Positions 27,413 to 35,260 of a DNA stretch of 64,000 nt are shown here, piece by piece (positions within the stretch are counted from its first letter, which is position 1; every line of letters starts with the position of its first letter). The translations under genes were made by a program, and so were the position numbers. This DNA comes from Myxococcales bacterium. Lineage in GTDB: Bacteria > Myxococcota_A > Polyangia > Palsa-1104 > JAEUJZ01. The notes beneath the pieces were generated by a model. That model worked only from the letters and a program-made list of their open reading frames with translations. It made no database searches and was not told the DNA's origin. The stretch spans positions 62,001-126,000 of the forward strand of contig JAEUKB010000026.1 in the NCBI GenBank assembly GCA_016794365.1, read 5' to 3'.

Positions 27413-27613
27413 GATGGCCTCACGAAGCGGGTCTAGGTACCCTCGACGCAGTCGTTTATAACAGGTCTACCGGTTGAGAGAAATGTTGAGAGCCTCAGCG
27501 AGGACAACGGACAATTTGTACCAAACCGTCGTCACTCTGTAGCCAACCCCATCCCTTCTTGGTTCCGCCCACCTCCCTGCGGGCTCTAGCCCCCCCACCA
27601 GGGCATTACCGAC

Positions 27614-27653
27614 TGACTCCAGTCAATTGACCCAAGAGAGACGAGCATGATAC
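27614..27653 (+). promoter_or_regulatory. Candidate promoter/operator of the DUF262 operon
   Basis: A short palindrome TGACT-CC-AGTCA (27614-27625) lies directly before TTGACC (27627-27632). TGATAC follows at 27648-27653 after 15 bases, slightly short for sigma-70. It sits about 30 bases upstream of the ATG and could be a repressor-controlled promoter. The rest of the 27413-27680 gap shows no gene. Confidence 0.4.
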
Positions 27654-27680
27654 ACAGGGGCTGACTCGGAGAGACAGCGG

Positions 27681-28847
27681 ATGGCAGACCCTACCCAGCG
27701 CGATGGCGATGAAGAACCGAAAGTGACGGAGAATGTAGACGACATCGATCGGGAAGAGACGGGAGAACCTGACGAAATCAGAAGCAAGTACGATCCTGCA
27801 CTGATTCGGGTCGATCCCAGGACGTTCTCGCTTCATCAAATTCTTGACATGTTGGATGCAGACGAACTGGACCTGACACCTGACTTCCAGCGGAAGAAAG
27901 TCTGGAAGCCCTGGCAGAAGTCACGGCTTATTGAGTCCATCTTCCTACGCATTCCGCTCCCGGCCTTCTACTTTGCCGCCGATGGCGATGGGATGATCCA
28001 TGTCGTAGATGGACTCCAGCGCCTGTCTACCATCTACGACTTCGTCAAAGGCTCGCCCGACTTCTCAACGCTGAGCGGGCTGGAATATCTGACCGAGGAA
28101 CAGCTTGGCGGATTCACCTGGGAGACGCTGGGAGGGAACTGGAAGCGACGTCTTCATTCGACGCAGATCTTCGCCCACGTCATCGATCCCCAGACTCCGT
28201 TCCCTGTGAAATTTCAAATCTTCCAGCGCTTAAATCAAGGCGGAGAGCCTCTCACTGCGCACGAAATCCGAAACAGCATCAGCCGCAAACGCTCACGAGA
28301 TTTTCTGCGCGAGTTAGCGAATAGCCCAGAATTCCTCGCGGCCACCGGGTACGCATTTCAGAATCATCCGCGCATGGCTGACTGTGAAGCAGTGCTGCGA
28401 TTCTGCGCGTTCCGCATGGAATCAGCGCTTGCTCCCTACGAGTCCTTCGACTCGCTCGATGATTTTCTGAGCGCTGCATGTCGGCGACTTGATAACGAAA
28501 AGAAATGCCCCGCGGAACAGCTTGAGAGGCTCCGTAGGGACTTCTATCGCTCTATGACAAACGCATCTGGGCTGTTTGAGCGGCTCGCATTCCGCAAGTG
28601 GACTCCTGACAGCAATCGACGCTCTGGTATAAACAAACCCCTGTTAGAAAGCTGGGGCTGCGTCCTAGCTGACTTCACATGGGAACAGCTTGTTCCTCAT
28701 AGGGAAGCTATCCTTCGCGATCTCGGGATAGCACTTCGTGATCAATTGGACTATACGAGCGCGATTAGCTACGGAACGACTAGTTCTAATAAGGTTCGCC
28801 TCCGCATGCAAGTCGCAAGAGACATCCTACAGAGGAACCTGTCATGA
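27681..28847 (+). CDS. DUF262 (GmrS/ParB-like fold) protein, first gene of a putative defence operon
   Basis: This 388-residue protein has an acidic N-terminal 40 residues, then a DUF262 domain: LDLTPDFQRKKVWKPWQKSR (usually PxFQRxxVW), SIFLRIPLPAFYFA, VVDGLQRLSTIYDF (the DGxQR motif of the GmrS NTPase-like fold) and FQIFQRLNQGG. In GmrSD and related systems this domain is followed by a DUF1524 HNH nuclease. Here no HNH motif is present and the C-terminus is a different helical region. A GGAGAG ribosome site precedes the ATG. Base composition is less GC-rich than the neighbours, suggesting transfer. It is coupled to the next gene by ATGA. Confidence 0.88.
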   Translation: MADPTQRDGDEEPKVTENVDDIDREETGEPDEIRSKYDPALIRVDPRTFSLHQILDMLDADELDLTPDFQRKKVWKPWQKSRLIESIFLRIPLPAFYFAADGDGMIHVVDGLQRLSTIYDFVKGSPDFSTLSGLEYLTEEQLGGFTWETLGGNWKRRLHSTQIFAHVIDPQTPFPVKFQIFQRLNQGGEPLTAHEIRNSISRKRSRDFLRELANSPEFLAATGYAFQNHPRMADCEAVLRFCAFRMESALAPYESFDSLDDFLSAACRRLDNEKKCPAEQLERLRRDFYRSMTNASGLFERLAFRKWTPDSNRRSGINKPLLESWGCVLADFTWEQLVPHREAILRDLGIALRDQLDYTSAISYGTTSSNKVRLRMQVARDILQRNLS

Positions 28848-30043
28848 ACCAGCCATCCCAAAAGCTTCTTCGCAGACTCAGTTTGGCCCACTTCAAAAGG
28901 TTTTCAAAGGCCGAGTTTGAGCTAAGACCATTATCCGTGCTCACAGGCCTCAACGGAACAGGCAAGAGCACATTTATCCAAGCGCTCCTATTGGCTATGA
29001 AGGGTCTGCATGCGGGGCAAGGCGGATTTGTTGCTCTGAATCATCCAGGGATGCTACTCGGTCTTGCCGAGAACGTCTTTACCCTGGGAGAGGGAGCCAC
29101 TTCGATTGACTTCGGTCTGACCTTTGAGGGCAGTCCAGAGTGGCAACTTTCCTTCCAGCGACATAGCGACCCGCTGAGGCTCATTGTTCAATCGAGCGCA
29201 TCCACTCGGCCGGGGGAAACACCAGTTCCGGCGAAAGAACAACTCGCGTATCTGTCTGCCGAACGGCTGGGGCCGCGCATCAGTCTCCCGGTTTCGATGC
29301 ACGGAGAAAGCTCCGTCTACGTAGGGCCGCAAGGGGAGCTTACAGCGGACTGTCTGCTCACCAATCAAAATCACCAAGTCTCGGAACGTCGCCGGTATCC
29401 GGTGATTGCGAGCGAGCAAGATGATGAGGTGGACGAGCTGATTACCCTCCCCAAGCAGGCCGAGCGCTGGATGGCGGCGATGGTTCCAGGTCTGCAGGTG
29501 AAGCCGATCCGACAGCAGGAGGTGCTGCAAAGCACGCTGCAGTTTGGCACCCGGGAGCTGGGGTCCGAGTGGGTCCGTCCGACCAACATGGGATTTGGCG
29601 TCAGCTATGCGCTGCCGATCATCGTGCAGGGGCTCTTGATGGCTCCGGGCGGCATCCTGATCGTGGAGAATCCAGAGGCGCATTTGCACCCAGCAGGTCA
29701 GTCGGCAATGGGACGATTCCTGGCGCTGTGCGCGGCGGACGGGGTCCAAGTCATTGTCGAAACCCACAGCGACCATGTCTTAAACGGCATCTGCCTGGCC
29801 GCGCTGGAAGACAAGCATCCCCTCAAGCGAGAGGATGTCCTGATTCACTCCTTCTTGAACGAACCGCAGGACGGGAAGCAAGTCCTGGCCATCGAGATCG
29901 ACAAGAAAGGGGGCTTCACCCAGAACCCGCCCGGCTTCTTCGATCAGAGCGCCAAGGATCTCCAGGCGATTCTGCGCGCACGCCGCCCGGAAGCCCAAAC
30001 CGGGAAGAAACTACTCGAACGGGCCAAGCAAGCGGAGGAGTAG
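28844..30043 (+). CDS. DUF3696-type AAA ATPase, second gene of putative defence operon
   Basis: This 399-residue ATPase is of the OLD/RecF-like ABC class. An FKRF segment near the N-terminus leads to Walker A TGLNGTGKSTFIQALLLA near residues 35-52. Later come the signature-like RPTNMGFGVSYALPII, Walker B ILIVENPEAHLHPAGQS near 268-284, and the switch His in VIVETHSDHVLNGI. The tail GFFDQSAKDLQAIL matches DUF3696 proteins. No Toprim nuclease domain follows. Its start overlaps the DUF262 stop by four bases and the next gene starts two bases after its stop, so all three should be made together. Such ATPases often act as sensors or motors in phage defence. Confidence 0.9.
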   Translation: MNQPSQKLLRRLSLAHFKRFSKAEFELRPLSVLTGLNGTGKSTFIQALLLAMKGLHAGQGGFVALNHPGMLLGLAENVFTLGEGATSIDFGLTFEGSPEWQLSFQRHSDPLRLIVQSSASTRPGETPVPAKEQLAYLSAERLGPRISLPVSMHGESSVYVGPQGELTADCLLTNQNHQVSERRRYPVIASEQDDEVDELITLPKQAERWMAAMVPGLQVKPIRQQEVLQSTLQFGTRELGSEWVRPTNMGFGVSYALPIIVQGLLMAPGGILIVENPEAHLHPAGQSAMGRFLALCAADGVQVIVETHSDHVLNGICLAALEDKHPLKREDVLIHSFLNEPQDGKQVLAIEIDKKGGFTQNPPGFFDQSAKDLQAILRARRPEAQTGKKLLERAKQAEE

Positions 30044-30045
30044 TC

Positions 30046-31005
30046 ATGGCCACTCGATTCTGTATCGTAGAGGCTGGACTGCCACTCGCCGATGAGCAAG
30101 CCTCCGAGGTGGTGATTGGCGAGCGATTGGAAGCACTGGTCGCCCTCATCGCAGCCTGCTGGGATGAGGGGCAAGAGGTATACCGAGGGTCCGGTCTGGA
30201 GTTTTTGGACGTAGTCCCCGGAGCGCCTCTGTGCGATCTCATGTACCAGGTCGGTCGCCTGGATCGGGTGCTACAGGGAGCGCTCCAACAAACGCTGAAT
30301 CGGTGTCGCTGCTGGGATGCTGGGGACAACGAAGCAGAGGCCCCAGCAGAGGTCTGCATCGACTCAGTAGCAGTGAATGCCCCATCGGTTGGGTGGGCGC
30401 ACGCTCAGATGCAGAGCGGTCGAGCGGTCGCTTGTCTGCAGGTTGGCCCGAGCACAGATGGCCCGAGGCGCGTGGAGGCAGACGGACAATCGACGCAACT
30501 CTACTTTCTGAGCTGCGCCATCGCACCACCGCGCCTTGCCTTTTACCGCACCATTCCCGAGTTGGAAGACCTCAGCGAGCGAGCTTATCTCGACCACGCA
30601 CCGCTGCTTTTCCCGGACCTATTCTTCAAGCCTGGCCTAGACCAGGAGTTCCGACGATTTGCCGGTGGCTACCGAGCCGTGCGGGCAGAGGTAACGAGGC
30701 ACTTGGCGATCCTCAATGATCACTTCCGCCGGGTATTTGAACGCCACCACAAAGATCTAAAGAAAACTGCGGACGAACTACAGTCTGGGCACAGTGTGGA
30801 CCTGAGCGGTGAAAGCGCAAACACCAAAGGCAACGCAGCAGCATGGAAGGAGCGAAAGATCTCCATCCAGGGTACGGAGATCTACTGCGAACTACATCTG
30901 AAGCTGTCGCCGACCGCGAACCGAATTCATTTTCACCCCGGACACAAAGCCATCGCTTGCGGCAAGGTCATCGTGGGAATTTTCCACGAACATCTGCCGA
31001 CCTAG
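30046..31005 (+). CDS. Unrecognised third gene of the DUF262-DUF3696 operon, 319 aa
   Basis: The ATG at 30046 is two bases after the ATPase stop, with GGAGGAG just upstream; longer frames into the ATPase gene are out of place. I recognise no family. The N-terminal 200 residues are soluble, with helices and several Cys. The last 50 residues (ISIQGTEIYCELHLKL, then RIHFHPGHK and KVIVGIFHEHLPT) form beta strands similar in style to RelE/ParE-type C-termini (RIYF, IGHIGxHL). That similarity is by eye and weak. If real, this subunit could be the effector, giving a nuclease-like or toxin-like output. Confidence 0.75.
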   Translation: MATRFCIVEAGLPLADEQASEVVIGERLEALVALIAACWDEGQEVYRGSGLEFLDVVPGAPLCDLMYQVGRLDRVLQGALQQTLNRCRCWDAGDNEAEAPAEVCIDSVAVNAPSVGWAHAQMQSGRAVACLQVGPSTDGPRRVEADGQSTQLYFLSCAIAPPRLAFYRTIPELEDLSERAYLDHAPLLFPDLFFKPGLDQEFRRFAGGYRAVRAEVTRHLAILNDHFRRVFERHHKDLKKTADELQSGHSVDLSGESANTKGNAAAWKERKISIQGTEIYCELHLKLSPTANRIHFHPGHKAIACGKVIVGIFHEHLPT

Positions 31006-31314
31006 CAATCCGCCCCCCTCTCGCTTCCCGGATCGAGTTTTTGAGACAATGGCGGATTCGGGAGTCTTCTTCTGGGGGAAGGGGTCTTAGGATTCGATAG
31101 TAGAGGCGGACCAGACGGCTTGGGGTCTATTCCCCAGCGCAGTGAGGACCGGACCGCGTGAGGAACACCGATCCGCTGCAATCCGACGGGAAGACAGTTC
31201 ACCGTGATCTCAAACCTGCTACGATCAGGTCCGTCGAGAAATGAGATGCAAGCTGCCCGGTTTCGTCGCGAACTTGCCGGGGAAGTGTGAAACCCCACAG
31301 GGAGCCCGAGAAGT
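31006..31314. other. Gap after the defence operon; imperfect 28-bp duplication at its end
   Basis: I see no gene here. At 31282-31309 and 31310-31337 two 28-base units repeat with six differences, all transitions. The second unit contains the cupin start codon and its first residues, so the cupin N-terminus may derive from the duplication. Confidence 0.6.
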
Positions 31315-31695
31315 ATGAAGCCTCACAGGGAATCTGAGACGAACGTCATCAACATAGCCGATAAGTTTTCACTGTTTCAGGAACACTGGCAGCCCAAGAT
31401 CGTAGGTGAATTGAATGAATCCTATGTCAAGCTGGCGAAGCTACATGGTGAATTCATCTGGCATCATCATGAGCATGAAGACGAGCTGTTCTTCGTGATC
31501 AAAGGCACGCTGGTGATCAAGCTGCGCGATCGCGACCTGACCATCCAGCCCGGTGAGTTTGTGGTCATTCCTCGTGGCGTAGAGCACTTGCCGGTGGCAC
31601 AAGAAGAAGTCCAGGTGCTGCTGCTAGAGCCCAAGTCAACGCTCAATACAGGAAACATCGACAACGACCGCACGATCTTGGCACCGTGGCTCTAA
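31315..31695 (+). CDS. Small cupin-fold protein, 126 aa
   Basis: It is a single-domain cupin. Motif 1 is FIWHHHEHEDELFFVIKG near residues 47-64 (His, His and Glu metal ligands present), and motif 2 is PGEFVVIPRGVEHLPVA near 79-95 with the last His. The metal site is complete, so metal binding is likely; an isomerase, dioxygenase or sensor role cannot be told apart. It is convergent with the NtrC-type gene, the 124-bp palindromic element lying between. Confidence 0.9.
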   Translation: MKPHRESETNVINIADKFSLFQEHWQPKIVGELNESYVKLAKLHGEFIWHHHEHEDELFFVIKGTLVIKLRDRDLTIQPGEFVVIPRGVEHLPVAQEEVQVLLLEPKSTLNTGNIDNDRTILAPWL

Positions 31696-31711
31696 TCAAG
31701 ATGTCTTGATT
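31694..31711 (+). terminator. 7-bp hairpin at the cupin stop codon
   Basis: AATCAAG and CTTGATT are exact inverse copies around a 4-base loop, overlapping the TAA stop. No T-run follows, so termination is only possible. Confidence 0.4.
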
Positions 31712-31753
31712 GATTTCCACATTGCAACATACATGGCGTTGTTTGGCGCGTTT

Positions 31754-31877
31754 AGAACGCCTAACGAAACCGTCATGAGGAACCCTGATTGCCAAGAGAA
31801 GGCCCGGAGCGTATGCAAGTACGTGAGGACCGACGATGCAGCAAACGGGGTCCGCAATAGGTTTCGTTAGGCGTTCT
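31754..31877. repeat. 124-bp palindromic element with perfect 18-bp arms and attC-like core boxes
   Basis: The arms agaacgcctaacgaaacc (31754-31771) and its exact reverse complement (31860-31877) enclose 88 bases. The arms contain GCCTAAC (31759-31765) and GTTAGGC (31866-31872), which fit the RYYYAAC and GTTRRRY boxes of integron attC sites. The box-to-box span of 114 bases is within the attC size range. A second inner pair, GGAACCC with GGGGTCC (one mismatch), mimics the L boxes. No integron integrase is in the window. Because the element ends at the stop codon of the convergent regulator, a bidirectional terminator is the main alternative. Confidence 0.75.
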
Positions 31878-33238
31878 TAGGATTCCGTCTTGCGTCGCTT
31901 GCGCCATAGCGTCGAGCTATCTATCCCAAGGACAGCGGCGGCTTCTTCCTGGGTCTTGCAGCGCAGAAGGACTCTGCGGATGTGCTCGCGCTCTAGCTCT
32001 TCCAGCGAGCAGTTCCCGCCCAGGCTGGGACCGGCCTGCGCGTGCGCAACCATGCGGTCGGGCAGCGCCTCGGGCTCGATGATCTGCGCGGGCCACAGGA
32101 TGCTGGCGCGCTCGATGGTGTTGCGCAGCTCACGAATGTTGCCCGGCCACGGATAGCTGAGCAGCGCCGACTCTGCGGCTTTGGAAAGCTCCAACAGAGG
32201 TCGTCCCGAGGTGCGCTGGAAAAACGACAGAAAGTGTCGGCACAGCGGCAGGATGTCTTCGGGACGCTCGCGCAGCGGCGGAATCTGAAGCTCGATGACG
32301 TTCAGGCGAAACAGCAGATCTTCACGGAAGCGACCCCGACGCACGGCTTCTTCGAGATCCCGATTGGTCGCGGTGACGATGCGAACATCGGCGCGGCGCG
32401 TCTGGTTTTCGCCCACGCGCTCAAACTCTTTTTCTTGCAAAAAGCGCAGGAGCTTGGCTTGCAGGCTCGGTGCGATCTCGCTGACTTCGTCGAGAAACAG
32501 CGTGCCGCCTTGCGCCGCTTCCACGCGACCGGGCTGATCACGCACCGCACCTGTAAACGCACCGCGCGCATGACCGAACAGCTCGCTGGCCAACAGATCC
32601 CCGGACAGCGTGGGACAGTTGATCATCACAAACGGCTGGGAAGCGCGCGCGCTGTGGGCATGGAGCGTCCGCGCCAGCACGCCTTTGCCGACGCCGCTTT
32701 CCCCGCGCAGCAGCACCGAGGCATCCGACTGCGCCGCACGAGAAATCACATCGAGGATCGCGACCATCTTGGGCGATACGGAAGCCAGCTCGACCTCTGG
32801 CACGGCATTGCGAAGCTGCTCTTCGAGATCGGCGACGCGGCGCTGCATGGCCTGGCGCTCGACAACTTGCTCGACGACATGACGAATCTGCGCGGGCGTA
32901 AAGGGCTTGGGCAAAAAGTCCATCGCACCGCGCTTGATGGCCTGCACCGCCGTTTCGATCGTTCCGTAGGCAGTGATCAAGATGGCCGCCAGGTTGGGAG
33001 ACTCTTTGAGCAGAAGCGGTAGCAGATCGAGTCCGCTGCTGTCTTTGAGCCGCAGATCGACAAACGCCAGCTCAAAGGGCTGCCGCCGCAGCGCGGACAA
33101 CGCTGACTCTTTGCTGCTGACCGCCGTGACGGCACAGCCCATTCCTTCCAGGCACATCGACAGCGTGGTCAGGATGTTCTTTTCGTCATCGACCACCAGC
33201 ACCCGCAGCGGGCGCTTGGCGGGGTCCGGCTCACGCAT
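31877..33238 (-). CDS. NtrC/AlgB-type sigma-54-dependent response regulator
   Basis: This 453-residue protein has three domains. The receiver (1 to about 125) has VVDDEKN, phosphoacceptor Asp61 in FVDLRL, LITAYGT and LPKPF. The AAA+ domain (about 150-390) has Walker A GESGVGKGVLA and the intact sigma-54 contact loop GAFTGA. The Fis-type helix-turn-helix at the C-terminus is TQEEAAAVLGIDSSTLWRKRR. No histidine kinase is adjacent, so it is an orphan regulator here. Its stop codon touches the 124-bp palindrome. It lies downstream of the porin gene on the same strand. Confidence 0.95.
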   Translation of the reverse strand: MREPDPAKRPLRVLVVDDEKNILTTLSMCLEGMGCAVTAVSSKESALSALRRQPFELAFVDLRLKDSSGLDLLPLLLKESPNLAAILITAYGTIETAVQAIKRGAMDFLPKPFTPAQIRHVVEQVVERQAMQRRVADLEEQLRNAVPEVELASVSPKMVAILDVISRAAQSDASVLLRGESGVGKGVLARTLHAHSARASQPFVMINCPTLSGDLLASELFGHARGAFTGAVRDQPGRVEAAQGGTLFLDEVSEIAPSLQAKLLRFLQEKEFERVGENQTRRADVRIVTATNRDLEEAVRRGRFREDLLFRLNVIELQIPPLRERPEDILPLCRHFLSFFQRTSGRPLLELSKAAESALLSYPWPGNIRELRNTIERASILWPAQIIEPEALPDRMVAHAQAGPSLGGNCSLEELEREHIRRVLLRCKTQEEAAAVLGIDSSTLWRKRRKTES

Positions 33239-33322
33239 CTTGTGCGCTCCCAGCGTGGTGAGCGCGACTCTGTTTGCGCCGTCTTTGCGCGTTGTTCGAC
33301 ATGCTTGTCACCCTGCCACGGC

Positions 33323-34927
33323 TCACAGACGAAACAGAACGGCAAAGGTCGCTTTGGTCTCTGCGGGAACCAGATCGGGGGTCCAGCCCACAGGGGCGCA
33401 GCTGCTGATCTGACCGTCTGGGCTGTACAGGCCACCGCACTTGTAGCCATCGGGGCCCGTGACCCCGCCTGGACCTGCGTAGTACGGGACGCTTGCTTCG
33501 TGGTGGGACAGCTCCAAGCGGAAGGTGATGTGTTCCGTCGGATACCAGCTCAGGTTGGTGGACACGTCCCAACCAAAGAACTCGGTGCCAGGACGGGTAT
33601 CAAAGGTTGTAGCGGCAATGCCGGTGGGAACCAGCACCAAGTAGCGCCCAGGGTTTCGGATGAAGCCACCACCGAAAAGGAAGCTCAGGCGGTTGCGCCC
33701 AAACCACAGCATGTTGTAGCCCATGGCCGATAGAAAGCTCTGCTCGCAGGGAGAGTCGTCGGTGCAGCGACCGGGCTCATGCTTGCCACGAAACGCGGTG
33801 ACGCCGTCTCCTTCCTCAAAGCCCAGGTCAAAGGTGACGCTGAAGGCCGCTCGGCTGAGTCCGCGCGCGGCAGGTCGGTTGAAGTAGCGAACCAGCAGGC
33901 TGTTGTCGCTGTGGAAGCGGACGCGGCTGGCGCTGCCTTGGGTGTCGGTGCCGACGTAGCCGTTAAAGACCAGCTTGATCCATTCCTGCGGGGAGTAGTG
34001 GATCTGATAGCCAACACCGGGGAGCTGATTGAACTTGCCGTAGGTCTGCCAGCCATTGATGAGCCACAGCTCCAGCTTCAGTCGATCGGTGGGGAAGATC
34101 TGAAGGCGCGCGCCGTTGAAAAACCAGGGCGTGTTATCCGAGGTAAACGACGCTTGGTAGCCCCAGTTTTCAAACTGGGTGTAGGAAAACAGCCCGACGT
34201 AGGAAAAAAAGAGCCCGACATCGAGGTTGATGCCGTGCAGCTTGTTCCAGTGATAGCCAGCGTAGGCCTCGCTGAGATAGCGATAGACGCTCAGCAGGTC
34301 GAACTGACCACGATTCACGGTCAGATCGTTGCGAGGAACCGCCGAGGATCGCGTCCCAAACTGGGTAAAGACACGGGCGCGCACATTCCCGATGTGGATG
34401 TCTCCGCCGAGGCCCAAAAACGCGAGCGTCAGTTCGTTGTGACGAGCGGTGGCGGTCGATCCGACGATGGTGTTGTCGATGGGACGGTTGAACGAATAGG
34501 TGAAGTTGGAGTCCACATCAATCTGGGGCGTAAAGTACTGGCTATCGAGCAGTCGTGAGGTCTGACGGCTGCCTCCGTTGAGCCAAGTAAAGTCACCCCA
34601 GGCAAACGGCTCTGAGGAAGTGGGCGAAGCGGGCAAGACGGGCGAAGCGGGCGAGACGGGCGAAGCGGGCGAAACGGACGAAGCGGACGAGATGGGCGGA
34701 GACGGCTGGGCCCGCAGGGCGCGGACCTCTGCTTCAAGCTGTCGCAGCCGCTCTTCTAGGGCCTTGGGATCGGGCAGGGGTGGCTGCGCAACGGTCACCG
34801 GGATAGCTGGCTCGGGTGGAGCGTCTGCGGCAAGCGGTGCCGTCTGCGCGTGCCCCGCAAGCGGCCAAAGCACAACGGACAGGAGCACGGCGGATAGAAA
34901 CACAACGGTTCGGATGGGGGACTTCAT
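33323..34927 (-). CDS. Outer-membrane porin-like beta-barrel protein
   Basis: The ATG at 34927 (behind GGAG) starts a clear signal peptide ending GHAQ; the frame further upstream is noise. The mature protein begins with a coiled-coil patch (ALEERLRQLEAEVRALRAQ) and a low-complexity SPASPVSPASP linker, then a barrel with many alternating strands ending in TFAVLFRL (terminal aromatic/hydrophobic pattern of outer-membrane proteins). It is 534 residues. It resembles outer-membrane channel proteins of unknown substrate. It is transcribed in the same direction as, and just upstream of, the sigma-54 regulator, which could control it. Confidence 0.85.
   Translation of the reverse strand: MKSPIRTVVFLSAVLLSVVLWPLAGHAQTAPLAADAPPEPAIPVTVAQPPLPDPKALEERLRQLEAEVRALRAQPSPPISSASSVSPASPVSPASPVLPASPTSSEPFAWGDFTWLNGGSRQTSRLLDSQYFTPQIDVDSNFTYSFNRPIDNTIVGSTATARHNELTLAFLGLGGDIHIGNVRARVFTQFGTRSSAVPRNDLTVNRGQFDLLSVYRYLSEAYAGYHWNKLHGINLDVGLFFSYVGLFSYTQFENWGYQASFTSDNTPWFFNGARLQIFPTDRLKLELWLINGWQTYGKFNQLPGVGYQIHYSPQEWIKLVFNGYVGTDTQGSASRVRFHSDNSLLVRYFNRPAARGLSRAAFSVTFDLGFEEGDGVTAFRGKHEPGRCTDDSPCEQSFLSAMGYNMLWFGRNRLSFLFGGGFIRNPGRYLVLVPTGIAATTFDTRPGTEFFGWDVSTNLSWYPTEHITFRLELSHHEASVPYYAGPGGVTGPDGYKCGGLYSPDGQISSCAPVGWTPDLVPAETKATFAVLFRL
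34622..34694. repeat. Degenerate 9/18-bp tandem repeat inside the porin gene
   Basis: Repeats of the form GGGCGAAGC/GGGCGAGAC encode the Ser-Ala-Pro-Val linker of the porin. The period is a multiple of three, so the copy number can vary without a frameshift. Confidence 0.8.
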
Positions 34928-35260
34928 CGGTTCTCCAGACAGCCACGCGACGGGCTGATGCAGCAGTCCGCCCCGCAGTCGCGCCGATTCTGGACGCGAG
35001 TGCAGCGACGGAGCCTGTCTGGAGCAGGATGAGGAGCAAGGTCCGTACCGCATCACTTGTCGTCGGAAGGGTCTGAGCGTCGCTTGCAAGTTGCAGGATG
35101 TGCCACAGGCCGTTCTTGCAAACTGCAATCGCGCGCTGGATCACCGCTGGATCACCGCTGGCTGAAACGCTCGCTCACACGACATCGTCGCTTCCTGCAC
35201 ACTTCCCGCGCACTTCCCGCGCACCAGGGAAGAAGTCGCTTTTGCGACGGAGCGCTGTGA
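34928..35260. other. Gap at right kinase breakpoint with two 11-bp tandem duplications
   Basis: I see no gene. CTGGATCACCG is repeated at 35136 and 35147, and CACTTCCCGCG at 35200 and 35211. A small hairpin GTCGC-TTTT-GCGAC lies at 35235-35248. In-frame TGA at 35258-35260 closes the kinase frame on its 5' side. Confidence 0.6.

Noticed and set aside
27681-30043. Calling the module GmrSD or Septu
   Set aside because: The DUF262 protein lacks the DUF1524 HNH part of GmrSD, and no PtuB-like HNH gene follows the ATPase.
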